Assembly (NCBI RefSeq): GCF_017591425.1
Contig: NW_024467106.1
Coordinates: 24,852,501 to 24,916,500 of the forward strand
Length of the DNA: 64,000 nucleotides
Direction of reading: 5' to 3'
Source of the DNA: Ochotona curzoniae
Taxonomy: Eukaryota > Chordata > Mammalia > Lagomorpha > Ochotonidae
The translations under genes were made by a program, and so were the position numbers. This document shows, piece by piece, positions 38,190 to 48,788 of this stretch. The first letter of the stretch is position 1; each line of letters starts with the position of its first letter. Below the pieces are notes generated by a model. That model searched no databases. It was not told the DNA's origin and saw nothing but the letters and a program-made list of their open reading frames with translations.

Positions 38190-38498
38190 ATGGAGTAATT
38201 CGTCTTGCACACATTGGGATCCCATATAGGCACTGGTTCTAGTCCCAGCAGCCTGCTTTCCATCCAGCCCTCTGCTTGTGGCCTAGGAAAGTGATCAAAG
38301 ATGGCTCAATGCCTTGGGACCCGTGAGGGAGACCAGGGAAGAGGCTCCTTAGCTCCTGGTTTCGGATCGGCGCAGCTCTGACTGTTGCGACAACTTGAGG
38401 AGTGAAAGAGCAGATGGAAGATCTTCCTTTCTGTCTCTCCTCCTCTCTGTATATCTGATTTTCCAATAAATAAATAAATGAATAAATAAATCTTAAAA
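38190..38498 (+). mobile_element. C-SINE, young type, 5' end truncated
   Basis: GTCTTGCACACATTGGGATC, CTTGTGGCCTAGGAAAG, TTTCGGATCGGCGCAGC, TTTTCCAATAAATAAATAAATG. Head missing. Confidence 0.92.
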
Positions 38499-39841
38499 AA
38501 ACAGTAATTACAGACTGCTCACCATTTTGGACTGAGCTGTAGATTGAATATAATGCCATTTACTTACTTGATCAAGACTTGTGGAAGCATAGACTTCAGT
38601 GGAGGGGTATCAAGGGCTCCGCTCAGACAATATTAATTTTAAGATGCCTAGAAGACAGTCAAGTATGAGTTAAGTGAGTTTGGAGATGAGAGGGCAAGTA
38701 TGGGCTTAAATATGATACTCAACAGCATAATAACTATGTTAAAAAAAAACATGAGAATGCAACATTGAGAAAAATAATTCTGATCAAATAGAAGAGATGC
38801 TAGGGGAGACACAGAATGAATGCTATTACTAATTTGACTGCAAAATTACTCTTGATGATCTTGGGCCATGTCACTGGAATGATCAAAAAAATTTAATTTG
38901 ACTATAAGTTAATGGTAGATCAAAAAATGTAGCTGGAGGACAGTGAAAGCAAGCAAGGACGCAAGCCAACAAAAAGAATGGCAGGTTTTGACTTTACTGT
39001 TGGTATAGCTGACAGGATAAAACAAGGTAGCTTCACCTGGTAGACCGTGAGTTCCAACAACCTTTGATCCTTGGTTGTTCATGCGCAAAGCCCAGAAGCC
39101 AGTGCTTCATGACTAGACAAAACCACCAGACCTGACTGTTTTAATTGTTCCAGTGTTTGTGGAATAGGGACTCCTTCCTTCAGTGTCAATCATCTTCATC
39201 TTGAATCCAGAGATTATACTGGGAAGGAGCAAGAGGAAAGAAAATCATTAACTTCTGGAATAAGGTGGAGTTTTTCTTGCAGAGGATGTTTTAATTTAGA
39301 ATAAATGAATTGCCACTTATTGGGAAGTTCAATAATGCTAATTTTACTTTGCAGCATGTTTTGTTTTTCTTCAATTTTTATATGATTTATGGGCCAAAAC
39401 AAAGTTCAGTATAATTACCATAATTTGAAATTATTTTTTCATATCTAAATGATGTTGCATAGGTATTTTTTTTATACTCCATTAAATCCTGCTTCTTTGG
39501 GCTATTAAATATATAGCAGTTCGTCAAAGGCCTCCTTCTTATGTATCATTTAGGTTTGTTCTTGTTGAAAATTTGCATGATTTTTTTCATCCTTCCTTAA
39601 ATATAAAGAATCTGGCCACTGTTTTTAAAGTAAATTTGTATGTGAATTTGGAACTGAGTGGTGAAATATGGGCTTTCAGTTGTTGAAATGATTATACACC
39701 ATTATTTGCCATATTAATATAGTTTATTTTGTATGACAACTAATTATACTTCCCTTAAACTTTACATTGAAGGTTTAAAAACCTCTTTTATTTATTCAAC
39801 TTTCGGTGTTCTTAAATTATTATTGACAATGAGAGAATGCA
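38499..39841. other. Unassigned sequence
   Basis: No gene or repeat recognised across about 1.3 kb. Confidence 0.5.
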
Positions 39842-40187
39842 AAGATTGGTGTGGTGGTAAAACAAGCTAATCCTCCACCCAAGTTGTCAGCAACCCATAT
39901 GGGTGCCAGTTTGTGTTCAGGCTGCTCTGCTTTTGAGCCTGCTCCCTGCTCATGCCCTGGAAAACCAGCAAGGATGGCTCTAGTCCTTGAGCCCTTGTAC
40001 CCATTGGAAGCTCTGAAAAGAATCTCTAGGCTTCTGGTCTCACATTTAATGACCCAGTTCTGGCTCTTGGGACCATTTGGGAAGTGAACCAGCAGATGGA
40101 AAATCCTTCCTTTCCCTCTCTTTCTAATTCTGTATCTAAATCTCTTTGTAAATCTGACTGTCAAATGAAAAATAAATCTTAAAAAAA
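39842..40187 (+). mobile_element. C-SINE, older
   Basis: GATTGGTGTGGTGGTAAAAC head, CCATATGGGTGCCAGTTTG, ACTGTCAAATGAAAAATAAATC tail (quoted in part). Confidence 0.88.
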
Positions 40188-40196
40188 GAAAATGCA

Positions 40197-40520
40197 GGGC
40201 CCGGCACGGTGGCGCCGTGGTTAAGGTCCTCGCCTTGCACGCCCGGGATCCCATATGGGCGCCAGTTCTATCCCGGAAGCCCCGCTTCCCTTCCAGCTCC
40301 CTGCCTGTGGCCCAGGAAAGCAGTCAAAGCCCAAAGCCCAAAGCTTTGGGACCCTGCACCCGTGTGGGAGACCTGGAAGAGGCTCCTGGCTCTGGATCGG
40401 CATAGCATCAGCCGTTGCGCTCACTTGGGGAGTGAATCATTGGACGGAAGATCTTCCTGTCTGTCTCTCCTCTCTGTATATCCGCCTTTCCAATAGAAAA
40501 ATAATAAAAATAAATCTTAA
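40197..40520 (+). mobile_element. C-SINE, young and near consensus, nested in an older SINE tail
   Basis: GGGCCCGGCACGGTGG head with A-box-like TGGCGCCGTGGTTAAG, TTGCACGCCCGGGATCCC, GGATCGGCATAGCATCAG, TTTCCAATAGAAAAATAA tail. Flanked by a target-site duplication GAAAATGCA (40188-40196 and 40529-40537) plus shared A residues. Little divergence, so a recent insertion. Confidence 0.96.
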
Positions 40521-40537
40521 AAAAAAAAGAAAATGCA

Positions 40538-41240
40538 AGCTTGATAAAAGCAAATTAGCAATTTATGGATCTATTAAAAGAAAAGTTTCTTTTTAAACCC
40601 TTAAATTGGTTCACCCATGTTGAATTTAATTAGGACTGAAGTGAAATAAAATGAACTTACCAAGTGTTTCCATCTGGGATGAAAGTAGAACATCCAAGAA
40701 TGTAGTTGGGATGGTGTAAATTTCAGGAATGACATATAGACTCACAAGAAAGTAGTGACGCTTCTCTTTTCTTTTGTTGAGGAAAGATAACATTAATTCA
40801 TATTTACTTCAATGTTATACTTTTCTGGCAATTGTTTCATTTGTCATGACACCACTAGATCTTATTTGAAATATGTAGCTGTAGCTTGAGGTTTTGTTAA
40901 AATCTCATAGATCCAATTTATTTATTCTTGAATTTAAAAAATAACTACCATTTTAAAAAAAATTTGCATCCACAGATTCATTCTCACTGGTTTCTACAAC
41001 TTAAGTTGCTTATTCTTAGTTGGGTCTCTTCTAGCAATTTTTATCGAAACCTTTACAGCCCCAAAGGTAGCATATGTGTTCTCCAAGTCTTTCAATGAAG
41101 TTCCCCTTAACATGTGTTAGCATCTTTTTCATATTTTATGTATCTGAGTCCTCCTTGTATTCTTCTTTGCTCCCGTTTAAAACTTAATTATTCTAACCTT
41201 CTTTTTCACTTACAGATTAGGATTCAAACCCTCAACTTCT
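40538..41240. other. 3' flank of CYLC2
   Basis: No further coding exon or repeat was recognised downstream of the stop, apart from the poly(A) candidates. Confidence 0.5.
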
Positions 41241-41246
41241 TTTATT
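41241..41246 (-). terminator. Candidate CYLC2 poly(A) signal AATAAA
   Basis: AATAAA on the minus strand begins 42 bases past the stop codon and is followed by a G/T-rich stretch (GTTGAGGGTTTG) at the usual distance for a downstream element. Another AATAAA lies at 40926-40921. The first would give a very short 3' UTR. Confidence 0.55.
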
Positions 41247-41287
41247 TGTTGTGATGTTCTTTCTGTTTGCATTCTTATCCCCAAGAT

Positions 41288-42319
41288 CTATTTTCCCTTC
41301 TTCGTCTCTTTCTTTCCCCCCTTCTTTGCATCCTTCTTGGCGTCACCAGCATCTTTCTTTGCACCCTTTTTGTCATCCTTCGGTCCACCCTCTGCATCGC
41401 CAGGCTTCTTTTCATCTTTTTTATCTTTTTTACTGTCCTTCTTCTTTGCATCTTTCTTGGCATCCTTTGCCTCATCACCTTTCTTTCCTTCCTTGTCTTT
41501 CTTTCCACCAGGTTTTTCAGCTTCTGAATCTGGAGGTGTGTCTTTCCCCTTCTTTGAGTCTTTTTTGCCTTTTTTGTCATCCTTCTTTGCACCAGGTTTT
41601 TCTCCTTCAGACTCTGCACTGGAATCTTTGCCTTTCTTTGTGTCTTTTTTACCTTTTTTATCATCCTTCTTTGAACCCGGTTTTTCTCCTTCAGACTCTG
41701 AGCCAGAATCTTTGCCTTTCTTTGTTTCCTTCTTGCTCTTTTTATCATCTTTCTTTGGTCCCCCCTTTTCTTCTTCTGATTCTGTGCCAGAATCTTTACC
41801 CTTCTTTGTGTCTTTTTTACCTTTTTTGTCATCCTTCTTTGAACCCGGTTTTTCTCCTTCAGACTCTGAGCCAGAATCTTTACCCTTGTCCTTTTTGCTT
41901 TTTTTGGTATCTTTCTTTAGACCTTCTTTTTCTCCTTCAGAATCTGAACTCTTGCCCTTCTTTGAATCTTTTTTACCCTTTTTGTCATCTTTCTTTTCCC
42001 CTTCAGATTCTGCTTCTGAATCTTTGTCCTTTTCACCTTTCTTGGGTTTTTTTGTGTCTCCTTTCACGGCATCAGGCTTACCTTTTAATTCTGCTTCTGA
42101 CTCTGATTTGTCCTTCTCTGCTTTCTTGTCATCTTTTTCTTTCTTACCTAGTTCTGGGGATGATGGTTTTTCCCCAGCACCCTTGCCAGGATGAGTTGGT
42201 TTGGCTGGAGGCTTCCTCCGAGCAGCTAAATACTCAGATGGTCTCTCAGAAATTCTCATTAAAGAACGATGCATCCACAATGGTCGTTTGTGATCTCTTA
42301 ATTTTTCTTCATCGATTGC
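41288..42319 (-). CDS. CYLC2: CYLC2 coding exon 4 (last coding exon)
   Basis: The acceptor CATTTCAG ends at 42320 and the exon opens with Ala-Ile-Asp-Glu-Glu in phase 0. It encodes residues 61-403. The first ~35 residues ([18 protein letters not shown] then YLAARR) belong to the conserved cylicin N-terminal domain. From about residue 110 the protein is almost only Lys, Asp, Glu, Ser and Gly, arranged as [10 protein letters not shown] blocks separated by acidic Ser-Glu-Ser-Glu-Gly-Glu blocks, and it is predicted to be disordered and highly charged. It ends KETKKGK followed by TAG at 41290-41288. The upstream ORF extension to 42382 is intron sequence and is not coding. Purine-rich codons leave other frames open on both strands, which explains the long shadow ORFs here. 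Confidence 0.97.
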   Translation of the reverse strand, partial: AIDEEKLRDHKRPLWMHRSLMRISERPSEYLAARRKPPAKPTHPGKGAGEKPSSPELGKKEKDDKKAEKDKSESEAELKGKPDAVKGDTKKPKKGEKDKDSEAESEGEKKDDKKGKKDSKKGKSSDSEGEKEGLKKDTKKSKKDKGKDSGSESEGEKPGSKKDDKKGKKDTKKGKDSGTESEEEKGGPKKDDKKSKKETKKGKDSGSESEGEKPGSKKDDKKGKKDTKKGKDSSAESEGEKPGAKKDDKKGKKDSKKGKDTPPDSEAEKPGGKKDKEGKKGDEAKDAKKDAKKKDSKKDKKDEKKPGDAEGGPKDDKKGAKKDAGDAKKDAKKGGKKETKKGK

Positions 42320-45300
42320 CTGAAATGTTGGGTAGAATAATGATGGGCAGTTTGTGAGTATGTGTGTAGTATCACATGCCAAATATATTCTAATTTCAAT
42401 AATAAAAAATATATTGTGATTAAAAATGATTCCATATTTAGTTCTGCTCTATGATGTTATAATTTTTAGTTATATTTTCTTTGTTCAGAAGGCAGGGTAA
42501 CAGAGACAGTGGCAAAGACAGAAAGAGAGCGGGAATCTTCTTTTCCTCTGCCTCATTTCCTAAACACCTGTGATGGTTGGCTCTGGTCCTGGACAAAACC
42601 AGAGGTCTGGAATTCCACATGAGTCTTTCATGTGGATGGCACGGAATACACACTTGCTCTGTCATCCGCTGCCTTCCCAGGCAAGTAACAGGAAGTTGGA
42701 CCGGAAGCAGAACAGGTGAGACAAGTGAGCACCCTGATATTAGGTGTCTAAATTGCAAGCAAGGCATTTACATAGTATATCACAATGCCGGACCCACCCA
42801 GATCATTTTTAGAATGTATAATTGTACTTCATTTCAGCTGATTTTTAGTTCAGTATTTTTGTAATCCCCACATGAGGTTATGTTAAAAGTGGTAACTCAT
42901 ATCTTATCAGAATCAATATTCATAATCAGGAAAATCAAGTAAGGTTTTTATTTTTTTTATTGTGTTCTTGAAAATTCTTGGGATATCTTTCCCAGTTCCC
43001 TTTCTAAATAAACCCAGAAATTAGTTATTCTTCAGTATATGCTAGTTGCAAATACTGGAATATCATCATTTTATTGTCACTTTTTATGGATTTTGGAAAT
43101 AGAATTCAGTATGTACTTAAAGGAAAAACTTGAAATTCTTCCTTCTTAGTTGGGTATAAATTATCGTTAAGTCAGTAACAATTAATAAAATCTGTGACAT
43201 TCAGTGTGTGCTGTGATATATTACATTTTAAGCTCCTACGAAATATCTGTACATGTACATGGCAAAAATAGCTAAGTTGGTAGGGATGTAAAACAACAAA
43301 TTGAGAAGGAAACATGACCAATATTGATGGGATTCATTTTCTAAAATAAGGAAGAGCTGATCATATGATTGTTTTGTGAACACTTCATTTTTTCTCAATT
43401 TGTGTTAAAGACAATTACAAAGACAGATGGGGGTTGGGAGGGAGGATCTTTCAGCTGGTAGTTCCCTCCCCAAATGTCTGCAAAGGCTGAAGCTGAGCCA
43501 AGCCACATAAAAAAGCCTGAAACTTTCTCCTGGTTCCCTAATCACTTGGACCATCTTACCCTGCTTTCCCAGGCACATTAGCAATTAGCTGCATCAGAAA
43601 CAGAGCAAGAGAGTCTTGAAATGGTATCCACATGGGATGCTCACTGACATCACAGGTGGTGGTTTTTTGTCAACAATAGTATTGACACTTACTCCCCCAA
43701 AACATTTGTTTAAGCATTTTTGTATTTCATGGTAGTTCCAGAAATGTTAGGAAAAATTTACTTCCCAATTCTTAGAACTGAAGATTGAAATTCAGCAAGT
43801 TTTAATACAATTTGTGACTCTACTGAATGGTTCCTCCAGCTGGGTAGCATTTGTCAAGTGAAACTGTATCATTTTGGTTTCTAGATTTCTGTGCTCCTAG
43901 GCAGTTAACATTGGGGCAGACATTATATAGAGAGAAATGCAAATAAGATACTCCATATGTCCCCATTGGTAGAATTTCAGTGATCCTTAACAGCGCTATA
44001 CACTATGGCAGCAATCAGCCATGTGTGCACTTGTTTTTCTTAATTAAATTTGATGTAAAAATCAGTGGTTCTTAAATAACAGACTGATGGGCTTATGGCT
44101 GCTTATGAAGGACTATTCTATTGTAGTAATATGGGAAAAATCAGTTTAGGGGGTTGGAATTTGGGGAGAGGGTAGGGAAATCCCAGACTCTATGGAATTA
44201 TACCATAAAATTCAAAATTAATAAATTTATGCTAAAAAATTCAATGTCTCATTTGTGCTAGCCTCATTTCAAATGTGAGTTCCACCATCCTAGAAATTTT
44301 GTTGATCAGCTTAAAAAAATTATTTATTAAGATAGTAGATATATGTTATTTTCAATACTAACAGGAGTTGTACGGTTTCGCAATTGGGAAGGTTTTGATC
44401 TTCTTTTTGTTCCTGGTCGCTGTGGTTTGGGAAATGCCAGGGAAAAGTGTTGTTGATTCCATGATTTCTTGCTTAATTCACTGACTAAAATGAATAAAAA
44501 AACCATAATTATAAGAAGTTAAAAATTTATTGTAATTGAAAGAGTGAAATGCATAGCATGTAAATAAACAAGTTATTGGAATTATGGCTTCATTCACATA
44601 ATATTTGAAATTCACTGCTATCAATATGAGAAAAAAACTTAATTTTTCTATCTTAATTTACAGTTAACTGTATATTGTGAAATAAATGGGATGAAACAGT
44701 ATAACTGCTTCATTTTACATCTTTCTATCTCTGATATTCTGGATTTTCCTTTTATTCTCTTGGATGGAGTACAATTATATTGAAGGCAGAACAGTTTTTA
44801 TTGCTTCTATAGCCCAAAATACTAAACACAAGAGCTAACATAAATATTCAATACTTAATCTGAAATGAGTACTAAAGCTTTGCAACACCATCCGCAACAT
44901 ATATTACCTTATCATTAGTCATTTTCCAAGGTACAAGAGTAAATGTTATATACTCAACAAATTAGTTTCACAGGTGACATATTTAAAGATGAAAAGGGAC
45001 AGGTTACCCAGAAACTATCAGAAACTGGGAGTAATATCCATAGTGAGCGATATTGCCATTGCAAAGATTTGTAATGCTGGTATATATAAAAACAAATAAA
45101 GCAAACCCCACAAAACCACAACCCCCACACTCAAAAAAAACAAAAAGACAACATTTTCCTTTGAGCTTCCTGGAAACAATGTATGATGATTACTGGGGAA
45201 AAGTGAATGAAAGGCCAATTATGCTGAATCTGTTGGGAAACCACTTGATCTTCTGAAGCTTTTTCCAAGTTACGTTGATTTCCCTTTTCCAATGATGTGT

Positions 45301-48300
45301 CTGTTGCCCAATTGTAAATGGAAACAATTTGTTGAGAATGTACTGTAAGAGATCCCTGACATGTGCCAGAATTCTTTAATTTCTATGTTGCTTTTCAGCT
45401 GTAGGAATATATGATTACATGATCACTAAAATGCCAATGTACTTATGTATGGCAGAACATATTACTCATTATTCCTTTAACTTAGGAAAGGTGAAATATA
45501 TTTAGAAGTTTCTCACTGATCCCAGGAGTATGCTACTTTGGAGAATAAATGACGATTTTTGATTATATTTTGTGACAGGGTTTTTTGTTTGTTTGTTTTT
45601 GGATGTAAATTTTGTTTGGATGATAACAATCATTCGAGCTTAAACTTAATCAAATACATCTTATAAGGAATTTCAAATTATTTCTTACCTGGAATATAAT
45701 TATCATATGTCCCAAAGTTTACTTTTTGGCTATTAAAAAGAAAGGGAAAGTTTTAACAACTTAGTCAAACCCAGATAATTAATAACCATTACTGTAGATA
45801 AATACTCGCTCGCAAAAACTGGAAATTTTGTTTTTTCATTTTATGAACTATCATTTATGTATAACCACATGCTTCATTTGCATATTTTAAAATAAAAATA
45901 TTTAATTAAGGTTTCCAAATTACTGTTCCAAGTTCCCCTACAAATGATTTCAAATCCAAATACAACTTTATAGACACTATCATATAGTATTAATTGAATC
46001 CTCAATGTGGTCAGAGAACTTCAGCAAATAAAATTTTCTTCTTAAAAAAAAAAAACCTGATTTATTTATTTTAATCAGAAAGGCAATTTTATGGTGAGAA
46101 AATGAGACAAAGAGAAATATCTTCCATCCACTGATTCACTCCCTAAATGTACACAACCGTTGGGGCTGAGACTAAAAACTAATAGCCAGGAATTTCTCCC
46201 GGATCTCCCACATGAATGTAGGCTCCCATAGATAAGCCATCCTCTGCTGCTTTCATAGGCCATTAATAGAGAGCTGGATGGAAAGTGGAGTAGCTGGGAC
46301 ATGAATTTGTGCCCATATGGGATGCTGTGCACTTACAGGAGAATTAGTCAGTTGAGCCATTGTGTCAATCCCCAGAAAATCTAAATTTTAAATAACATAT
46401 CCATGTGCCTTTGACTGTGTGTGTGCACGTGGGCATCACAAGTATCGAAATGGAATTTCATTTATTTATTCTCAAGAAAAGTCTGAGAGATAAAACTGTT
46501 ACAAACCATCCTCCATTTCCAAATACTTACTATTTTTATGAATATATGAACATGCTTACTTGAATGAGAAGAAGTTTTGTGATCTTTTTAAAATGTGTGA
46601 TGGAAATCAGCAATGAAATCCCTTAGATAAAATGTATGTAATATTCCACTATATTGCAGATACACTGTCATCATTGATTATGAATTTTCAACTTGTAAAT
46701 ACATTCACACAAAAATGTTCTTATGTAATATTTTACTTATTTTGATAGTATGTGAAATCAAGAATTAAGTTCATAAAATATAAAATATTGGTACATGACT
46801 AAAGATTGAAGTGGTTATCATGAAACCTAGCACATTACTGTAACTCCATAAAAATATATAAAATTTGCATTGAGTAAAATATACAATTAATTCTTAATAA
46901 TTTATGCACTCAAAAATTTTCTTCAGTGACTGAATATACCAATTTTGCCTGGCTGACTCAATCTGAATCTCAAAGTTTTGATCCAATTTTGTACACAAAC
47001 TAAGGAGGAAATTTGGATGCTTAATTATGATTATGCATTATCCTATTCCAAATGTTATGAAACCAAAAAATTATTTGATTAGGAAATGCAATTAAACTTG
47101 ATAATTTCAAAATGGCCAATGGCCATAATCAATCAATTACTGTGGCATATACTTTAAACATTTTCATTCATTTATTTCAAAGACAGAGTGACAGAGAAGC
47201 AATTACACAGAGAAAACTTCCACCCAATTGTTCACTCCCCAAATGGCCTCAGTATAAAGGTTTGTGGCAGCTGAAATCAGTTGATAAGAATTTTATTCTG
47301 GTCTCTCAGTGGGTGATGGGGGCCATCTTTCATTGCTTTATGAAGATCATTAGTGAAAAAAAAAAAAGCACAGATTGAAAGCCAGGACTTGAGTTAGTAC
47401 TCTGATCTGGGACATTACAATTGGAACTGTGAGCTCAGCTTGGTACTCTACAAAACCAGCCCATCTATGGCATATTCTTTATAATCTACAAATTGAATTA
47501 GAAATGAATAATATATTCTCAATGTAAAAATGTTTTAAAAAAACAACTTCCTCCAAAGAACCAATTCTTTAACAAAAATCACAATGCAAACTTATAAAAA
47601 ATAAACTGGGCAATAGCATAACATACCAAAAAGTAAAGGATATTGTTAACAATTTACATGAGATAATGCTTTATGTAACAGAAGAGATTAAAATCAGTGT
47701 TTCAACAATTTGAAAATTAGGGTCAGCTGGTGACATAATGAACTAAGTCACCACCTGCAGTGCTGGCATCCTGCATGACTGTGGGTGTAGCTCCCTACTG
47801 ATGCACCTGGGAAAGCAGCAGAGGATGGCCCAACTGTGTGGGCCCCTGCACCCCCATGGACAACCTGGAAAAAGCTGTTAGCTCCTGACTTCACGGTGGA
47901 TCAACCCAGGTAGTGATAGCCATTTATAGAGTGAACCTTTCTCTTTCTCTCTCTCTTCCGCTCAATGTGTAAACTATGTGTGTGGTATTACCATGCAATG
48001 CAATGATACTGAGCAATCTAGAAGAGTAGACTACTGGCATATAACATGATACTATGAAACATTTTAATAAAAACATACAGGAATATATACTAAATGTGTG
48101 TTCACTAAGGTTTTCTCGGCAAGCCTTTCAAGAAATGGCAGAACTGTCACTCTAAGATTGAAACTGAAGAGCATTTTGTTAGGAAGAAGCAGGGTGAATT
48201 GACAGAAATATGGCCCAGTATAATCTTTTGTTGTGGAAAAAAATGTATGTTTCTTTAAATTAGTTACCTTACATACAGCAATAATGAAATGGATTCTGCT

Positions 48301-48721
48301 GATTTGCTGTTTTACTGAGAAGAGTTTATAAGCTCTTCAAAATGTAGTGAATTCACTGTGAAAATTTATGTCTTAATCAAGTAAATTAGTTCATCCTTGA
48401 ACTCGATAGCATTTTCCATTTCTCCCCCAAATCTAATTCTATTATGAAGAACTTTTCTAAATTTTCCTCCCTGCCTTCAAGAAATTCTCTATTTGGATGC
48501 ATTTGGATTTTTTTTTTTCTTTTTCTCTTATAACAGTGTGAGAAATCCTGACACAAAGTAACAAACCAATAGTTTATTTTTTTTTTATTTCAAAACTTAT
48601 TTTCTTTTGAATGTAGATGAGTTCCAATGATGGTTTTATTTTGAGTTCCTTGACTAGGGAATTCAAAATAAAGACATTTAAAAAAAAAGATTTATTTATT
48701 TTTATTGCAAGGGCAGACATA

Positions 48722-48788
<67 letters not shown>

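Noticed and set aside
40197..40280. Possible tRNA gene in the C-SINE head
   Set aside because: A/B-box-like motifs are present but it is the tRNA-derived head of a SINE with no cloverleaf of its own.
41275..41832. Minus-strand 185-codon frame overlapping exon 4 in another frame
   Set aside because: Off-frame reading of the same repeats; no start context or homology.
41251..42357. Plus-strand 368-codon open frame opposite CYLC2 exon 4, and a 285-codon one at 41337-42194
   Set aside because: They are shadows of the purine-rich Lys/Glu/Asp repeat: the complement rarely forms stops. Their products are Ser/Phe/Leu/Pro low-complexity text and the minus strand carries a real gene with matching exons.
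42320..42382. N-terminal extension of the exon 4 reading frame to an upstream ATG at 42382
   Set aside because: It is intron sequence in front of a good acceptor, and exon 3 supplies the conserved residues instead.
44353..44358. Alternative CYLC2 exon 3 donor A|GTATTG
   Set aside because: Joining it to 42319 shifts the frame and meets a stop after three codons.
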